The notes: generated from the sequence alone by a model not told the origin. Shown: positions 16,702 to 25,351, counted from the first letter of the stretch. The stretch: 64,000 nucleotides of DNA from DASVEE01 sp036399695 (GCA_036399695.1 DASWMP010000322.1:1-64000); one strand, 5' to 3'. Program-made: numbers and translations.

Positions 16702-17666
16702 TACTTCCCTTCCTTTCGTTGCTGCGGTTTTTTCCGCGAAGCGGCGGCACTCATGACCGGCGGTTCGGTGCCTCGGTACCCGGCGCGCACCCTGACGGAT
16801 TGCACGCGCCCCGCAAGCTTCAGGGTGATGCGGCGGTACTTGACGGCGCCTTTTCCCGTCGGCGAAAAGCCGATGAGGTACTGCGCGCGGAGCTCTTGTT
16901 CGATGCCATCGAGGGCTTTGCCGAGCTGCGCCGGCCGGTTGCCGACGTAGAGCTTCCCTCCTGTGAGCGTCGCCAGATCGCCGAGCAGGGCAAGGTCCGA
17001 CGACGACTCTGAAGTCTTCGTTTCTTTCGTGAATTCGCCCGGCTCACGGAGGCCGACGGCGTAGATCGGCACCGCCACGCCTTCGAGCAGTCGCGCGATC
17101 TGCGGGCGGGTGAGCTGCGAGTTGTTGTCGATGCCGTCGCTCAGCAGGACGATGGCACGCGTCGGATTCGTCCCGAGCTGGCTGCGCTCCGGGATGTCGG
17201 CCACGGCGTCGAAGAAGGCCGTCTTGCCGTATGGTTCGAGCTTGTCCATGGCCACCAGGATCGGGGCCGGGTCTGTGGTGAAGGGGACGATCTCGCGTGC
17301 CTGCCCTTCAGCGAAGACGTACAGGCTGAAGTCGTCCCCAGTCTTGCGGCGGGAGATGAGCGTCGTGACGGCCGCACGCGCGGCCTCGAGCTTGCCGGCG
17401 AGCCCCATCGAGCCGGAGCCGTCGACGAGGAGCGTCCAGGAGACGGGGGCGTTCATCGACTTCTCGAACATGTCGCTCGGGACGGGCCGGCCGTCGATCA
17501 TCAGCGACACTTCTTTGGCGTCGAGGTTGGTGATGGGAACGCCGCGGGAGCCGAGCACCGTGAAGGGGATCATCACGTAGCTGACGGACAGCTCCTCGGT
17601 CACCTGGGCGGTGACGCCGGCTGCGACGAGCAGGAGAAAGAGCGTAAACCTGGCTGCCCGTCTCAT
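16701..17666 (-). CDS. Exported VWA-domain protein, acidobacterial VWFA-related type
   Basis: From the ATG at 17666 the protein has 321 residues and begins with a clean signal peptide (MRRAARFTLFLLLVAAGVTA); an ATG 13 codons upstream at 17705 is an alternative. After a short beta region there is a von Willebrand A domain with the MIDAS motif VDGSGSMG, the Thr/Asp positions around LLSDGIDNNS, and a C-terminal beta tail ending near YRG. Many such secreted VWA proteins occur in Acidobacteriota. A metal-dependent adhesion or protein-protein binding role is inferred. It is co-transcribed with the OmpA lipoprotein. Confidence 0.85.
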   Translation of the reverse strand: MRRAARFTLFLLLVAAGVTAQVTEELSVSYVMIPFTVLGSRGVPITNLDAKEVSLMIDGRPVPSDMFEKSMNAPVSWTLLVDGSGSMGLAGKLEAARAAVTTLISRRKTGDDFSLYVFAEGQAREIVPFTTDPAPILVAMDKLEPYGKTAFFDAVADIPERSQLGTNPTRAIVLLSDGIDNNSQLTRPQIARLLEGVAVPIYAVGLREPGEFTKETKTSESSSDLALLGDLATLTGGKLYVGNRPAQLGKALDGIEQELRAQYLIGFSPTGKGAVKYRRITLKLAGRVQSVRVRAGYRGTEPPVMSAAASRKKPQQRKEGK

Positions 17667-17770
17667 GCGCGATGTCAACAAATAACTTCGTCCGCGCGAT
17701 TTCACTACCTGTTATTTGGGTCCTGAGCTGTCGCGCTGCCTAGGGACAATATTTGCGCGGCCCGCCGGCC

Positions 17771-18157
17771 TCAGCCGCGTTTGAGAGGGATAAACGTCTG
17801 ATCTTCCTGGTGTCTACGCTCCCAGCGGAGGAAGTCGTAATAGCCGCAGGTGGGGCGGTCCGGGTACTCGTGGCAGACGCCGGGACGGGCCGTGTAGACC
17901 GAGCAGCGGCGTGTTTCGAGATCGATGAACATACAGATCGAGCCGTAGATCTCGTCCTTCTGATGCCGCAGGACCTGTTCGCCTTCGACGACTTTCGTGA
18001 AGCGCTTCGCGGCGACGTCGAGCTCGATGCCGAAGTGGCGCGCCAGCCGGCCGAGGTCGCGCTTCGTGACGATGATCCGGTCGTAGCTGCAGCAGTACGC
18101 CGGGCACTTGAGGCAGTCGTAGAACTTGCGCGGGGCGATCGTCGGCATGTCGGACAT
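17771..18157 (-). CDS. YkgJ-family cysteine cluster protein
   Basis: This 128-residue protein has an N-terminal CLKCPAYCC cluster and later Cys at CMF, RCSVY, GVCHEY and TCGYY, the pattern of the YkgJ zinc- or iron-chelating family (CxxCxxxCC plus C-x-n-C). RPGVCHEYP matches the family signature RPxxCRxYP. The start at 18157 places the first Cys near residue 16; longer in-frame extensions are Leu/Arg-rich and unlikely. A metal-cluster role is expected, but no reaction is established. Confidence 0.85.
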   Translation of the reverse strand: MSDMPTIAPRKFYDCLKCPAYCCSYDRIIVTKRDLGRLARHFGIELDVAAKRFTKVVEGEQVLRHQKDEIYGSICMFIDLETRRCSVYTARPGVCHEYPDRPTCGYYDFLRWERRHQEDQTFIPLKRG

Positions 18158-18205
18158 GGATGCGTTCCAGTGTAATGGCATCGCCCTCGCTCCGCCATCA
18201 CCGTC

Positions 18206-18343
18206 ATGACCAAATACGACAAAGAGCTCGACACCCGGACGGACGAGTACGAAGAGGCGATGAAGCCGAAGCGCGATGAGGAAGAGGTGCAGCGCGAGTT
18301 GCGCGACGCGCAAAAGGACGAGGAAGCGAAGCAAGACGAATGA
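18206..18343 (+). CDS. Small charged protein, 45 residues
   Basis: An ATG at 18206 opens a 45-residue reading frame, MTKYDKELDTRT onward, nearly all Asp, Glu, Lys and Arg and ending KQDE. It should form a single charged helix. Its stop overlaps the start of the hydrolase gene by 4 bp (ATGA), which is the main argument that it is translated. No strong Shine-Dalgarno is visible. It may be a leader peptide or a small protein of its own. Confidence 0.45.
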   Translation: MTKYDKELDTRTDEYEEAMKPKRDEEEVQRELRDAQKDEEAKQDE

Positions 18344-19338
18344 TGGGACGCGCGATCGCACTGCTGGGAAGTCTGATCACGAGTGCCTGCTGTACGTCTT
18401 TGCCGAAGCAGGCGGTGAAGGGCGTGGCGTTCCCCGCGGCCGACGCGATGGGACAGATGCGACCCGTGGGACCTTTGGGAAGCGGGGGCGCGGACGCATC
18501 CCTTAGGTCCGATGAGTCCCATCTGTCCGCTTCGACTGTCACGGAAGAGAGCTACGTCTGGCGCGATGAAAAGCGCAGCCGCGACGTGCCGGTGAAGCTG
18601 TATGTCCCCACGGCCAGCGACAGGCATCCGGTGGTGGTCTTCTCGCACGGCATCGGGGAGAACCGCGACTCGTACGCCTACCTGGGGCAGGCGCTGGCGC
18701 GGGCGGGCTTTCTCGCCGTTCACGTCACGCACGCCGGGACCGACAAGGCGGTGCTCGCGCACGGCTACCGCGCGCTCTACCGGCAGGTGAAGCAGCCGAA
18801 GAACTGGATCGCCCGTCCGTTGGACGTCAGCTTCGTCCTCGACCAGCTCGCGCGGCGCAAGGACGCGGACATGGATCGCGTCGCCGTGGCCGGTCACTCA
18901 GCCGGCGCGTTCACCGCCTTCGCCCTCGCCGGGATGCGCACCGTGAACGGCGGCAACTTCCGGGACGAGCGGGTCAAGGTGGTAGTGCCGATGTCGATGC
19001 CGCGCCTGGATCACATCGTGCCGGAAGGAGGCTACGCGACCATCACGACCCCCGTGCTGAACGTGACGGGGACGTGTGACACGTCGATCATCTACCGCAC
19101 CTTTCCCCGTCACCGCCGCATCCCGTTCGAGCGGAGCCGCGGGCAGTTCCTCGTCACGATCGAGAGGGTGAATCACGACAGCTTCGTGCTCGACGATCCG
19201 CGCCATGAGCTCATCGCGGACCTCGTCATCGCCTTCCTGCGCGGCTATCTGCTCGGCGATCCGGGTGCACGGGCGTGGTTCGAGGAGCCGGGGAATGCCG
19301 AGCTCGTCGGCGTAAATCTTGCGGTGGAGCGGCGTTAG
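18340..19338 (+). CDS. Alpha/beta hydrolase, possibly lipidated, with repeat-derived insert
   Basis: This 332-residue protein starts with a hydrophobic signal and a weak lipobox around LITSAC. The fold shows the oxyanion HG region (VVFSHGIGENRDSY), the nucleophile elbow GHSAGAFTA, an Asp in GTCDTSI and the catalytic His in VNHDSFV. This is the layout of platelet-activating-factor acetylhydrolase/chlorophyllase-type esterases. Residues about 37-64 (DAMGQMRPVGPLGSGG onward) are encoded by a family C repeat hairpin (18448-18530) between the signal and the catalytic domain, so the linker looks repeat-derived. The substrate is unknown. Confidence 0.82.
   Translation: MMGRAIALLGSLITSACCTSLPKQAVKGVAFPAADAMGQMRPVGPLGSGGADASLRSDESHLSASTVTEESYVWRDEKRSRDVPVKLYVPTASDRHPVVVFSHGIGENRDSYAYLGQALARAGFLAVHVTHAGTDKAVLAHGYRALYRQVKQPKNWIARPLDVSFVLDQLARRKDADMDRVAVAGHSAGAFTAFALAGMRTVNGGNFRDERVKVVVPMSMPRLDHIVPEGGYATITTPVLNVTGTCDTSIIYRTFPRHRRIPFERSRGQFLVTIERVNHDSFVLDDPRHELIADLVIAFLRGYLLGDPGARAWFEEPGNAELVGVNLAVERR
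18448..18530. repeat. Family C array hairpin inside a coding gene
   Basis: ATGGGACAGATGCGACCC and following units are answered downstream by GGTCCGATGAGTCCCATCTG. The hairpin lies in frame within the hydrolase gene and encodes part of its linker. Confidence 0.65.
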
Positions 19339-19355
19339 AGGAGTCTGGGGAACCT

Positions 19356-20084
19356 ATGGACCATGCCGTCGGTCTCGTGCAGGCCTATCTGCAGCTCAAC
19401 GGTTACTTCACCTCGGCGGAATCGCCGATCTTCGCGGGCGCGGGCCGCAACGGCGTCCGTACCGTGACGGACATCGACATCCTGGCGTTCCGCTTCCCGA
19501 CCGGCATGGAGGAAGTGCACGGCCGGCGGGAGCCACGCGCCCTCGACATGACGCAGCTCGACGCCGGTCTGGCCGTGCCGCCCGATACGGTGGACATGAT
19601 CATCGGCGAGGTGAAGGAAGGACGCGTCGGCATCAACTCCGCCGTGCGCGATCCGCTGGTGCTCAAGGCGATCATCAGCCGCTTCGGTGAAGGAGCCGAC
19701 TACGACAAGGTCGTCGAGGAGTTGCTGAATACCGGCACCGCGCAGATCCCCCCGCATTACACGGTGCGCCTGATCGCGTTCGGCTCGTTCCCCCCCGGCT
19801 CGCAGGTCCCGCCGTGCCGGATCATCAGCCTCGGGCACGTGCTGAACTTCCTGCAGCAGTACGTGCGGAAGCACTGGGGTATGCTGCGTCATCTGCAGTT
19901 CAAGGACCCGGCTTTCGGTTTTCTGATGACGATCGAGAAGGCGAAGCGGGGCGGCGCCGGACGCCGCGGCGAGCAAGGCGTGGAAGTCGTGCCGGCCGTC
20001 GGCGAGGAACGCATCGCCCATCCCCGCCCGCAGGAGGCGTCGCGTCGTCACGGACCGCCCGGGCACCGGAGGAATGGGAAGTGA
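19356..20084 (+). CDS. Putative PD-(D/E)XK-like protein of unknown role
   Basis: This 242-residue protein starts at the ATG at 19356 (GAGGAG about 13 bases upstream). Around residues 36-42 it has TDIDILAF and about 48 residues later IIGEVKEGR, giving the D...ExK spacing of restriction-endonuclease-like folds. A hydrophobic strand precedes each motif. The C-terminus turns basic (KAKRGGAGRRGEQG). No specific family is recognised, and a catalytic role is only suggested by the motif. The next gene starts with a 4-bp overlap (GTGA), tying it to an operon with a Tat-exported protein and an amidase. Confidence 0.6.
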   Translation: MDHAVGLVQAYLQLNGYFTSAESPIFAGAGRNGVRTVTDIDILAFRFPTGMEEVHGRREPRALDMTQLDAGLAVPPDTVDMIIGEVKEGRVGINSAVRDPLVLKAIISRFGEGADYDKVVEELLNTGTAQIPPHYTVRLIAFGSFPPGSQVPPCRIISLGHVLNFLQQYVRKHWGMLRHLQFKDPAFGFLMTIEKAKRGGAGRRGEQGVEVVPAVGEERIAHPRPQEASRRHGPPGHRRNGK

Positions 20085-20488
20085 GCGAGAAACCGATTTT
20101 CGACTCCCGGGATCCGATTTCCGGCGTGACGCGAAGGCGGTTCGCGCAGCTCGCGGCCGCTGCTGCCGCGGTGTTGCCGTCCGCGCTCCCTGCGACATTA
20201 GCGGCGCAGGAAGTGCCGGCGCAACCGCAGCAGTCGCAGCTCTCGGCGGCGGCGCAGGCGGAAGTGGATGCGCGCATCGCCTGGACCTTCGGCAAGTATG
20301 GGGCGCGGCTCGACGACGCGCAGAAGGCGGACATTCGCAGACTGATCACCGGCTCGTACGCCGGCTTCGAGCAGATGCGCGCGTATCCGCTGGACAACAG
20401 CGTGGAGCCGTCGACGGTGTTCCGCGTCTGGCGCGCGGCGCCGCGGCGCGCCTTCGTCCCGAAAGTGGAGCGGAAGGAGAAGTCGTGA
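20081..20488 (+). CDS. Small Tat-exported protein
   Basis: This 135-residue protein starts at the GTG at 20081, with GGAGGA well placed upstream. A twin-arginine signal is evident: TRRRFAQLAAAAAAVLPSAL followed by ALA-type cleavage near TLAAQ. The mature 90 residues are helical and mention no Cys or cofactor motif. Overlaps of 4 bp with both neighbours place it between a putative PD-(D/E)XK-like gene and an amidase gene. It may be a periplasmic partner of the amidase pathway; no family is recognised. Confidence 0.75.
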   Translation: MSEKPIFDSRDPISGVTRRRFAQLAAAAAAVLPSALPATLAAQEVPAQPQQSQLSAAAQAEVDARIAWTFGKYGARLDDAQKADIRRLITGSYAGFEQMRAYPLDNSVEPSTVFRVWRAAPRRAFVPKVERKEKS

Positions 20489-21876
20489 TCGGCGAGGACG
20501 TCCTCTATCTCACGGTCACGGAGCTGGCGTCGCGCATCAAGTCGCGGGCGCTCTCGCCGGTCGAGCTGACGGAGGCGTACCTGCAGCGGAGCGAGTCGGT
20601 CGGCGCGCGTCTCAACGCGTACGCCACGATCACGCGTGAGCGGGCGCTGACGGAAGCGCGTGAAGCGGAACGGGAGATTGCCGCCGGCCGCTATCGCGGG
20701 CCGCTGCACGGCATCCCGTACGCGGCGAAGGATCTGCTGGCGGCGAAGGGCTATCCGACGTCGTGGGGTGCGCCGCCGTATGCGAATCAGCGCTTCGACT
20801 TCGACGCCACGGTCATCCGCAAGCTGAAGAACGCAGGTGCGGTGCTCGTCGGGAAGGCGGCCATGATCGAGCTGGCCGGCGGGATGGGTTACCGCTACGG
20901 CACGGCGTCGATCACAGGCGGCACGAAGAACCCGTGGAACGAGAACTGTTGGACGTGCGGCTCGTCGAGCGGCTCCGGCGCGATCGTCGCGGCGGGGCTG
21001 GCGGCGTTCGCCATCGGCACCGAGACGTGGGGCTCGATCGTCTGCCCGTCGGCCTTCTGCGGCGTGTCGGGACTGCGCCCGACGTTCGGACGTGTCGGCC
21101 GCGGCGGGGCCATGGCGCTGTCGTACTCGATGGACAAGATCGGCCCGATGGCCCGCAGTGCCGACGACTGCGGCCTGATCCTGGCGGCCCTCTCCGGCCA
21201 CGATCCGGACGACCGCCATTCACTGCCGGACGAGGAAGGGCTCTTCGCCTACGAGCGTGACGCACGGAAGCTGCGGGTCGGCCGCGTCACGAATGCCTGG
21301 GGCAGCATGCCGGAAGACATCGCCTCCGCGACGAACGCCGCGTTCGAAACGCTGCGCGCCGGCGGCGCCACGATCGTCGACGTGAAGCTGCCGGACGGCC
21401 CGTGGGAAATGGCCGCCGCCGTGACGATCCAGGTGGAAGGGGCGTCGGCGTTCGAGTCGCTCATCGAGTCCGGCCGCGTCTCGGAGCTGCGCGATCCCGG
21501 CAGCCGCATCGGCGGCTACGTCAACATGACCATCCCCGGCCCCGACTACCTGCGGGCCCAGCGCATCCGCACGGTGCTGCAGCGGGAGATCGACAAGGTC
21601 TTCGAGCAGGTGGACGTGGTGGCCTCCGCCACGCTGCCGATCACCGCCACGCGCATGGAGACGAACCTCGAGAGCGACTTTGCCTTCTCCGATCCGATGG
21701 GCGGCATCGGCAACTTCGCCGGGCTGCCGGCCATCAGCGTGCCCTCGGGGCTGAGCTCACGCCGGCTGCCGATGGGCGTGGTGTTCATGGGGCGGGCGCT
21801 GGATGACAACGCGGTGCTGGCGGCGGCGCGGCTGTTTCAGTCGAGGACGGACTTTCATCAACAGCGGCCGGTTTGA
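20485..21876 (+). CDS. Amidase signature-family hydrolase
   Basis: This 463-residue enzyme starts at the GTG at 20485 (GGAAGGAGA upstream) and overlaps the Tat gene by 4 bp. The Ser-cisSer-Lys triad motifs are present: Lys in YAAKDLLA (about 76), the Gly/Ser-rich signature CGSSSGSGAIVAAG, and the nucleophile Ser of TETWGSIVCPSAFCG. Members hydrolyse amides, including GatA-type and fatty-acid amides. GatB/GatC are not adjacent and the signature is divergent, so it is probably a catabolic amidase, not Glu-tRNA amidotransferase. No export signal is present on this protein itself. Confidence 0.9.
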   Translation: MIGEDVLYLTVTELASRIKSRALSPVELTEAYLQRSESVGARLNAYATITRERALTEAREAEREIAAGRYRGPLHGIPYAAKDLLAAKGYPTSWGAPPYANQRFDFDATVIRKLKNAGAVLVGKAAMIELAGGMGYRYGTASITGGTKNPWNENCWTCGSSSGSGAIVAAGLAAFAIGTETWGSIVCPSAFCGVSGLRPTFGRVGRGGAMALSYSMDKIGPMARSADDCGLILAALSGHDPDDRHSLPDEEGLFAYERDARKLRVGRVTNAWGSMPEDIASATNAAFETLRAGGATIVDVKLPDGPWEMAAAVTIQVEGASAFESLIESGRVSELRDPGSRIGGYVNMTIPGPDYLRAQRIRTVLQREIDKVFEQVDVVASATLPITATRMETNLESDFAFSDPMGGIGNFAGLPAISVPSGLSSRRLPMGVVFMGRALDDNAVLAAARLFQSRTDFHQQRPV

Positions 21877-21880
21877 AGCA

Positions 21881-21964
21881 AGTTGGCGGTTGGCAGTTGG
21901 CAGTGGAGTACCAAAATCGCGGAGCCATTTCCACTGCCAACCGCCAACTGCCAACCGCCAACTG
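21881..21964. repeat. Heptamer hairpin array (TTGGCGG/TTGGCAG)
   Basis: Three 7-bp units (TTGGCGG, TTGGCAG, TTGGCAG) run rightward, then after a spacer of about 40 bp the complementary CTGCCAA/CCGCCAA units follow. It lies between the convergent amidase and GGDEF genes. Related arrays are at 37396, 43726 and 52708. Confidence 0.85.
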
Positions 21965-21967
21965 TCT

Positions 21968-23575
21968 CTAGTGCACCACCACCCGGTTTCGCCCGCTGCG
22001 CTTGGCCTCATACAGCGCCACATCGGCACGGCGCACGAAGGCCTCGGTCAGGGCGCCGTGGCTGTCGCGCTCCGGGATCGTGGTGGCCAGGCCGGTGCTG
22101 ATGGTGATGCGTTGCATTGGGGCGGCGGGGTGGGGGATGGCCAGCTCGGCGATCTTTTCGCGGAGTGCTTCGGCCAGCTTCAGCGCCTGCTCGGCGCCGG
22201 TATCGGAGAGCAGCACCACGAACTCTTCGCCGCCGTAGCGGGCGACCAGATCGCCGGCGCGTTGCAGTGAGTCGCGCAGCGTCTTGGCCACCCGGCGCAG
22301 GCAATCGTCGCCGGCCTGGTGGCCGCAGGCGTCGTTGTAGGCTTTGAAGAAATCGATGTCGATCAGCATCAGCGACAGTGGTCCGTGCGTGCGGGCGCCG
22401 CGCCGCCATTCGCTGGCGAGCATCTCGTCGAAGTGCCGGCGGTTGGAGACGCCGGTGAGGCCGTCCTGGGTCGAGATCTCGTGCAGCGTCTCGATGGCGT
22501 GGGCGAGATGGGCGTTCGCTTCTTCGAGGGCGAGCTGTTTCTGCTCGAGATCCGCGCGCGCCTGGAAGAGACTGATCGCGCCCGCGACCTGATCGGCGAA
22601 GGCTTCGAAGGCCAGCACGTTCGCGGGGGTGAAGACGTCGGACGTGCGGCTTTCGAGGTTCAGCACGCCGAGCACTTCGTCGCGGAACCGGATCGGGACG
22701 GCGAGCTCCGACACGACGCTCGGGTTCACGTCCACGTACTCCGGGTCCTGGGTGACGTCGAGCACGAACTGCGTCTGCGCCATACGGATGCAGCGGCCGA
22801 CGATCCCGCGCGAGACAGGCCAGCGCTGGCCGGCGAACTCCATCGAGCCGGAGACGGCCCGCTCGACGTGCTCCCCCTGCTCCCTGTTGTGGATCAGGAT
22901 CGTCACGATCTCGACAGGGAAGCGGTCGTGGATGTAGTTGACGACGCGATTGAGCAGGTCGTCGAGCGTCTCGGCGTCGAGCGCGGTGCGCGACACCTCG
23001 CTCATCATCTGCATCAGGCCGGCGCGCTGTTTCAGCTCGTCGTACATCCGCGCGTTGGCGATGGCGCCGGCGATCTGGTCCGCGACCGTCGTGAGCAGCG
23101 GGAGCTGTCCATGAAATGCGGCGAGGCGCGTGCTCTCGAGGTTCAGCACCGCGACGAGCTCCCCCTTGTGGCGCACCGGGACGCAGAGCTCCGACCGTGC
23201 GTCCGGCATCGTCTCGACATAGCCGGCGACACCGCGGACGTCGTCGAGGAGGATCGGCTCGCCGGTGAGCGCGACCTGACCGACGATGCCGCTGCCGATG
23301 GGGCGGGCGTAGCCGGGGTGAATGTGCGTCTCAACGGCGCTCGTCACCGCTTCGCAGGTGAAGACGTTGCGCTCCTGTTCGACGAGCACAAGCGCGACGA
23401 ACTGCCAGTCGAACTTGTTCGCCAGCGCGTCGGTGATGCGCTGCATCATCGGGCGCAGCTCGAGATCCGAGGTGGCGATGCGGCCGATTTCGTTGAGGAT
23501 CTCGAGCTGCTGCGCGCGCGGGTCGGGCGGAGGGTGATGAAAGCCGAGACCCGTACGTCGCTCCACGAAACTCAT
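21968..23575 (-). CDS. GAF-GAF-GGDEF diguanylate cyclase
   Basis: This 535-residue cytoplasmic protein has two GAF domains (about 25-170 and 190-335), a coiled linker (DLEQKQLALEEANAHLAHAI) and a C-terminal GGDEF domain. The active-site loop is ARYGGEEFVVLL, an intact GG[D/E]EF, so it should make cyclic di-GMP from GTP. An RxxD inhibitory site is not clear. The start at 23575 (MSFVERR) is chosen because the upstream in-frame ATG at 23611 lies in a repeat array. GAF ligands are unknown. Confidence 0.92.
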   Translation of the reverse strand: MSFVERRTGLGFHHPPPDPRAQQLEILNEIGRIATSDLELRPMMQRITDALANKFDWQFVALVLVEQERNVFTCEAVTSAVETHIHPGYARPIGSGIVGQVALTGEPILLDDVRGVAGYVETMPDARSELCVPVRHKGELVAVLNLESTRLAAFHGQLPLLTTVADQIAGAIANARMYDELKQRAGLMQMMSEVSRTALDAETLDDLLNRVVNYIHDRFPVEIVTILIHNREQGEHVERAVSGSMEFAGQRWPVSRGIVGRCIRMAQTQFVLDVTQDPEYVDVNPSVVSELAVPIRFRDEVLGVLNLESRTSDVFTPANVLAFEAFADQVAGAISLFQARADLEQKQLALEEANAHLAHAIETLHEISTQDGLTGVSNRRHFDEMLASEWRRGARTHGPLSLMLIDIDFFKAYNDACGHQAGDDCLRRVAKTLRDSLQRAGDLVARYGGEEFVVLLSDTGAEQALKLAEALREKIAELAIPHPAAPMQRITISTGLATTIPERDSHGALTEAFVRRADVALYEAKRSGRNRVVVH

Positions 23576-23600
23576 CGCTTCCGTTATGCCCCGAGCAGAC

Positions 23601-23645
23601 GATGGGACCAATGGGACCTATAGGACGCATGGGACCTATAGGACG
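23601..23645. repeat. Family C 9-bp array
   Basis: ATGGGACCA, ATGGGACCT, ATAGGACGC, ATGGGACCT and ATAGGAC follow one another in the leader of the diguanylate cyclase gene. Only the forward arm is present here. Confidence 0.8.
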
Positions 23646-23687
23646 GACGCGGGCTGGATGGGCGCCAGTTCACCCCCCGAGGATACG

Positions 23688-23746
23688 ACGATTCCGATCT
23701 CCGAGTGCCGATTTACCGGAAACCGGATCTCGGAGACCGGAAATCG
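23688..23746. repeat. Degenerate heptamer array with partial hairpin
   Basis: The stretch can be read in 7-bp steps (GATCTCC, GAGTGCC, GATTTAC, CGGAAAC, CGGATCT, CGGAGAC). ATCTCCGAG and CTCGGAGA can pair. It fills part of the gap downstream of the HlyD-like gene. Confidence 0.45.
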
Positions 23747-23753
23747 TCCTCCC

Positions 23754-24620
23754 TCACCGGATCCGCACTTCCACCCGCTGCCCCAGCTTGAGCGGCGTCT
23801 TCTCGTCGAAGGCGATCTTCACGAGCAGCACGCGCGCGTCGATCGGCTTGGCCGGATCCTGCGGCTTGAGGCGGCGGTTCACGACGGCGTCGGGGATCTC
23901 TTCGATCGTGCCCTGCCAGGGCTGGTCGTAGCCTTCGGCGAGGATCGTTGCTTCACCGCCGAGGCGGACGCGCGAGGCGTCGTACTCATCGACTTCCGCT
24001 TCGACGCGTGTCTTGTCGAGGTTCGCAACCGTCACGAGCTGCGCGCCGCTTTCGACCGACTCGCCGGCGTGCACGTGACGGGCGATGACGACGCCGTCGA
24101 TCGGCGCGGTGATGACGGTCTTGGCCAGCACCGCTTCGAGGCGTCGCAGCTCGGCGACGGTCGAGGCGCGGCGCGCACGGGCGGCGTCGAGATCGCGCTC
24201 CGCCTTGTCCCACGCCTGGCGCGAGCCGACGTCTTCCTGGAAGAGGCTCTTCGCACGCGCGCTCTCCGACTCGTACAGCCGGATGTCCGCTTCGGCTTCA
24301 CCGACGCGTGCCCGCGCCTCGGCGATGGCGGCGCGGGTGTCGTCCGCCTTGATCGTGGCGATCGTCTGTCCTTTGCGCACGTGGTCTTTCTCGTCGACCG
24401 TGAGCGTGGCGATGGTGCCGGCGACGTCGGTGCCGATCGTCACCTCGGCGCCCGGATACGCGACGAGGCGTCCTTCGGCGACGACTTTCGCCGCGTCGGG
24501 CTTCACCACGGCGCGCTGCTTCGGCGGCACGCTGCCGCGCGCGCTGCGCATTGCTTTCACCTGCGCAACCGTGACGATGATCAGCAGAAGGGCCAGTGTG
24601 GGGTAGAGGTACTTTCTCAT
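23754..24620 (-). CDS. HlyD/DevB-type membrane fusion protein
   Basis: This 288-residue periplasmic adaptor starts with an uncleaved membrane anchor (MRKYLYPTLALLLIIVTVAQ). A lipoyl-like half motif (GRLVAYPGAEVTIGTDVAG), a coiled-coil hairpin from about 105 to 165 (AEARARVGEAEADIRLYESE), the second lipoyl half (ITAPIDGVVIARHVHAGESV) and a beta-barrel region follow. It links an inner-membrane ABC exporter to the outer membrane. It is the last gene of the TetR-permease-ATPase-adaptor set, 12 bp after the ATPase, as in DevBCA exporters. Confidence 0.9.
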   Translation of the reverse strand: MRKYLYPTLALLLIIVTVAQVKAMRSARGSVPPKQRAVVKPDAAKVVAEGRLVAYPGAEVTIGTDVAGTIATLTVDEKDHVRKGQTIATIKADDTRAAIAEARARVGEAEADIRLYESESARAKSLFQEDVGSRQAWDKAERDLDAARARRASTVAELRRLEAVLAKTVITAPIDGVVIARHVHAGESVESGAQLVTVANLDKTRVEAEVDEYDASRVRLGGEATILAEGYDQPWQGTIEEIPDAVVNRRLKPQDPAKPIDARVLLVKIAFDEKTPLKLGQRVEVRIR

Positions 24621-24632
24621 TGACGTTGCTCC

Positions 24633-25292
24633 TCAGGCCGCGAGGCGGCCATCGTGAATCTTGACGACGCGATCGGCGATGCTGCGCACCTTCGGATCGT
24701 GCGTGACGATCACCAGCGCGCGGTTTTCCTGCTTGGCGAGGTTGCGGAACATTTCGAGGACCTGCGTGCCGACGACGGAGTCGAGGTTCGCCGTCGGCTC
24801 GTCGGCCAGGAGGATCGGCGCATTGCCGGCCAGCGCACGGGCGATGGCCACGCGCTGCTTCTGCCCGCCCGACAGGTCGCGCGGCAGAAAGTGCGAGCGG
24901 TCCGACAGACCGACCGCATCGATGACGCGCTTCGCTTCCGTCTGCGCGGCGGTGCCCTTCACGCCCTTCACGTTGAGCGCGTACTCGACGTTCTCGGCGG
25001 CGGTGAGTGAAGGAAAGAGGTTGAACTGCTGGAAGACGAAGCCGAGCGAACGTTTGCGGATCTCCGCGAGCCGCCGCTCGGTGACCTGCTGCCCTTCGAT
25101 GAAGACCTCGCCTTCCGACGGCGTGAGGATGCAGCCGAGGATCGAGAGGAAGGTCGTCTTTCCCGAGCCGGAGGGCCCTTCGAGCGAGACGATCTCGCCA
25201 CGCTCGACACTGAAGTCGATCCCCTTCAGCACGGGGATCGTCTCGCGTCCCTCGGTGAAGGTTTTTACGACGTTATGCGTCTCGAGGATCAT
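24633..25292 (-). CDS. ABC exporter ATP-binding protein, DevA/LolD-like
   Basis: This 219-residue ATPase starts at MILETHNVV (ATG at 25292). It has Walker A GPSGSGKTT, the Q-loop in FVFQQFNLFPSLTA, the signature DLSGGQKQRVAIA, Walker B ILLADEPTANLD and the His of VIVTHD. The short length with no C-terminal domain is typical of MacB/LolD/DevA ATPases that work with FtsX-like permeases. It pairs with the permease upstream and the adaptor downstream. Confidence 0.93.
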   Translation of the reverse strand: MILETHNVVKTFTEGRETIPVLKGIDFSVERGEIVSLEGPSGSGKTTFLSILGCILTPSEGEVFIEGQQVTERRLAEIRKRSLGFVFQQFNLFPSLTAAENVEYALNVKGVKGTAAQTEAKRVIDAVGLSDRSHFLPRDLSGGQKQRVAIARALAGNAPILLADEPTANLDSVVGTQVLEMFRNLAKQENRALVIVTHDPKVRSIADRVVKIHDGRLAA

Positions 25293-25299
25293 GTGAGCT

Positions 25300-25329
25300 C
25301 CGATTTTCGATTCACGATTTCCGATTTCC
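25300..25329. repeat. Short heptamer array (CGATTTC units)
   Basis: CGATTTT, CGATTCA, CGATTTC and CGATTTC follow in tandem in the 59-bp gap between the permease and ATPase genes. It is a single arm without a reverse partner. Confidence 0.55.
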
Positions 25330-25351
25330 TGGCGGCGCTGGTTTCGCGCCG

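Noticed and set aside
20485..21876. GatA subunit of Glu-tRNA amidotransferase
   Set aside because: There is no gatB or gatC nearby, the signature is divergent, and the gene is coupled to a Tat-exported protein.
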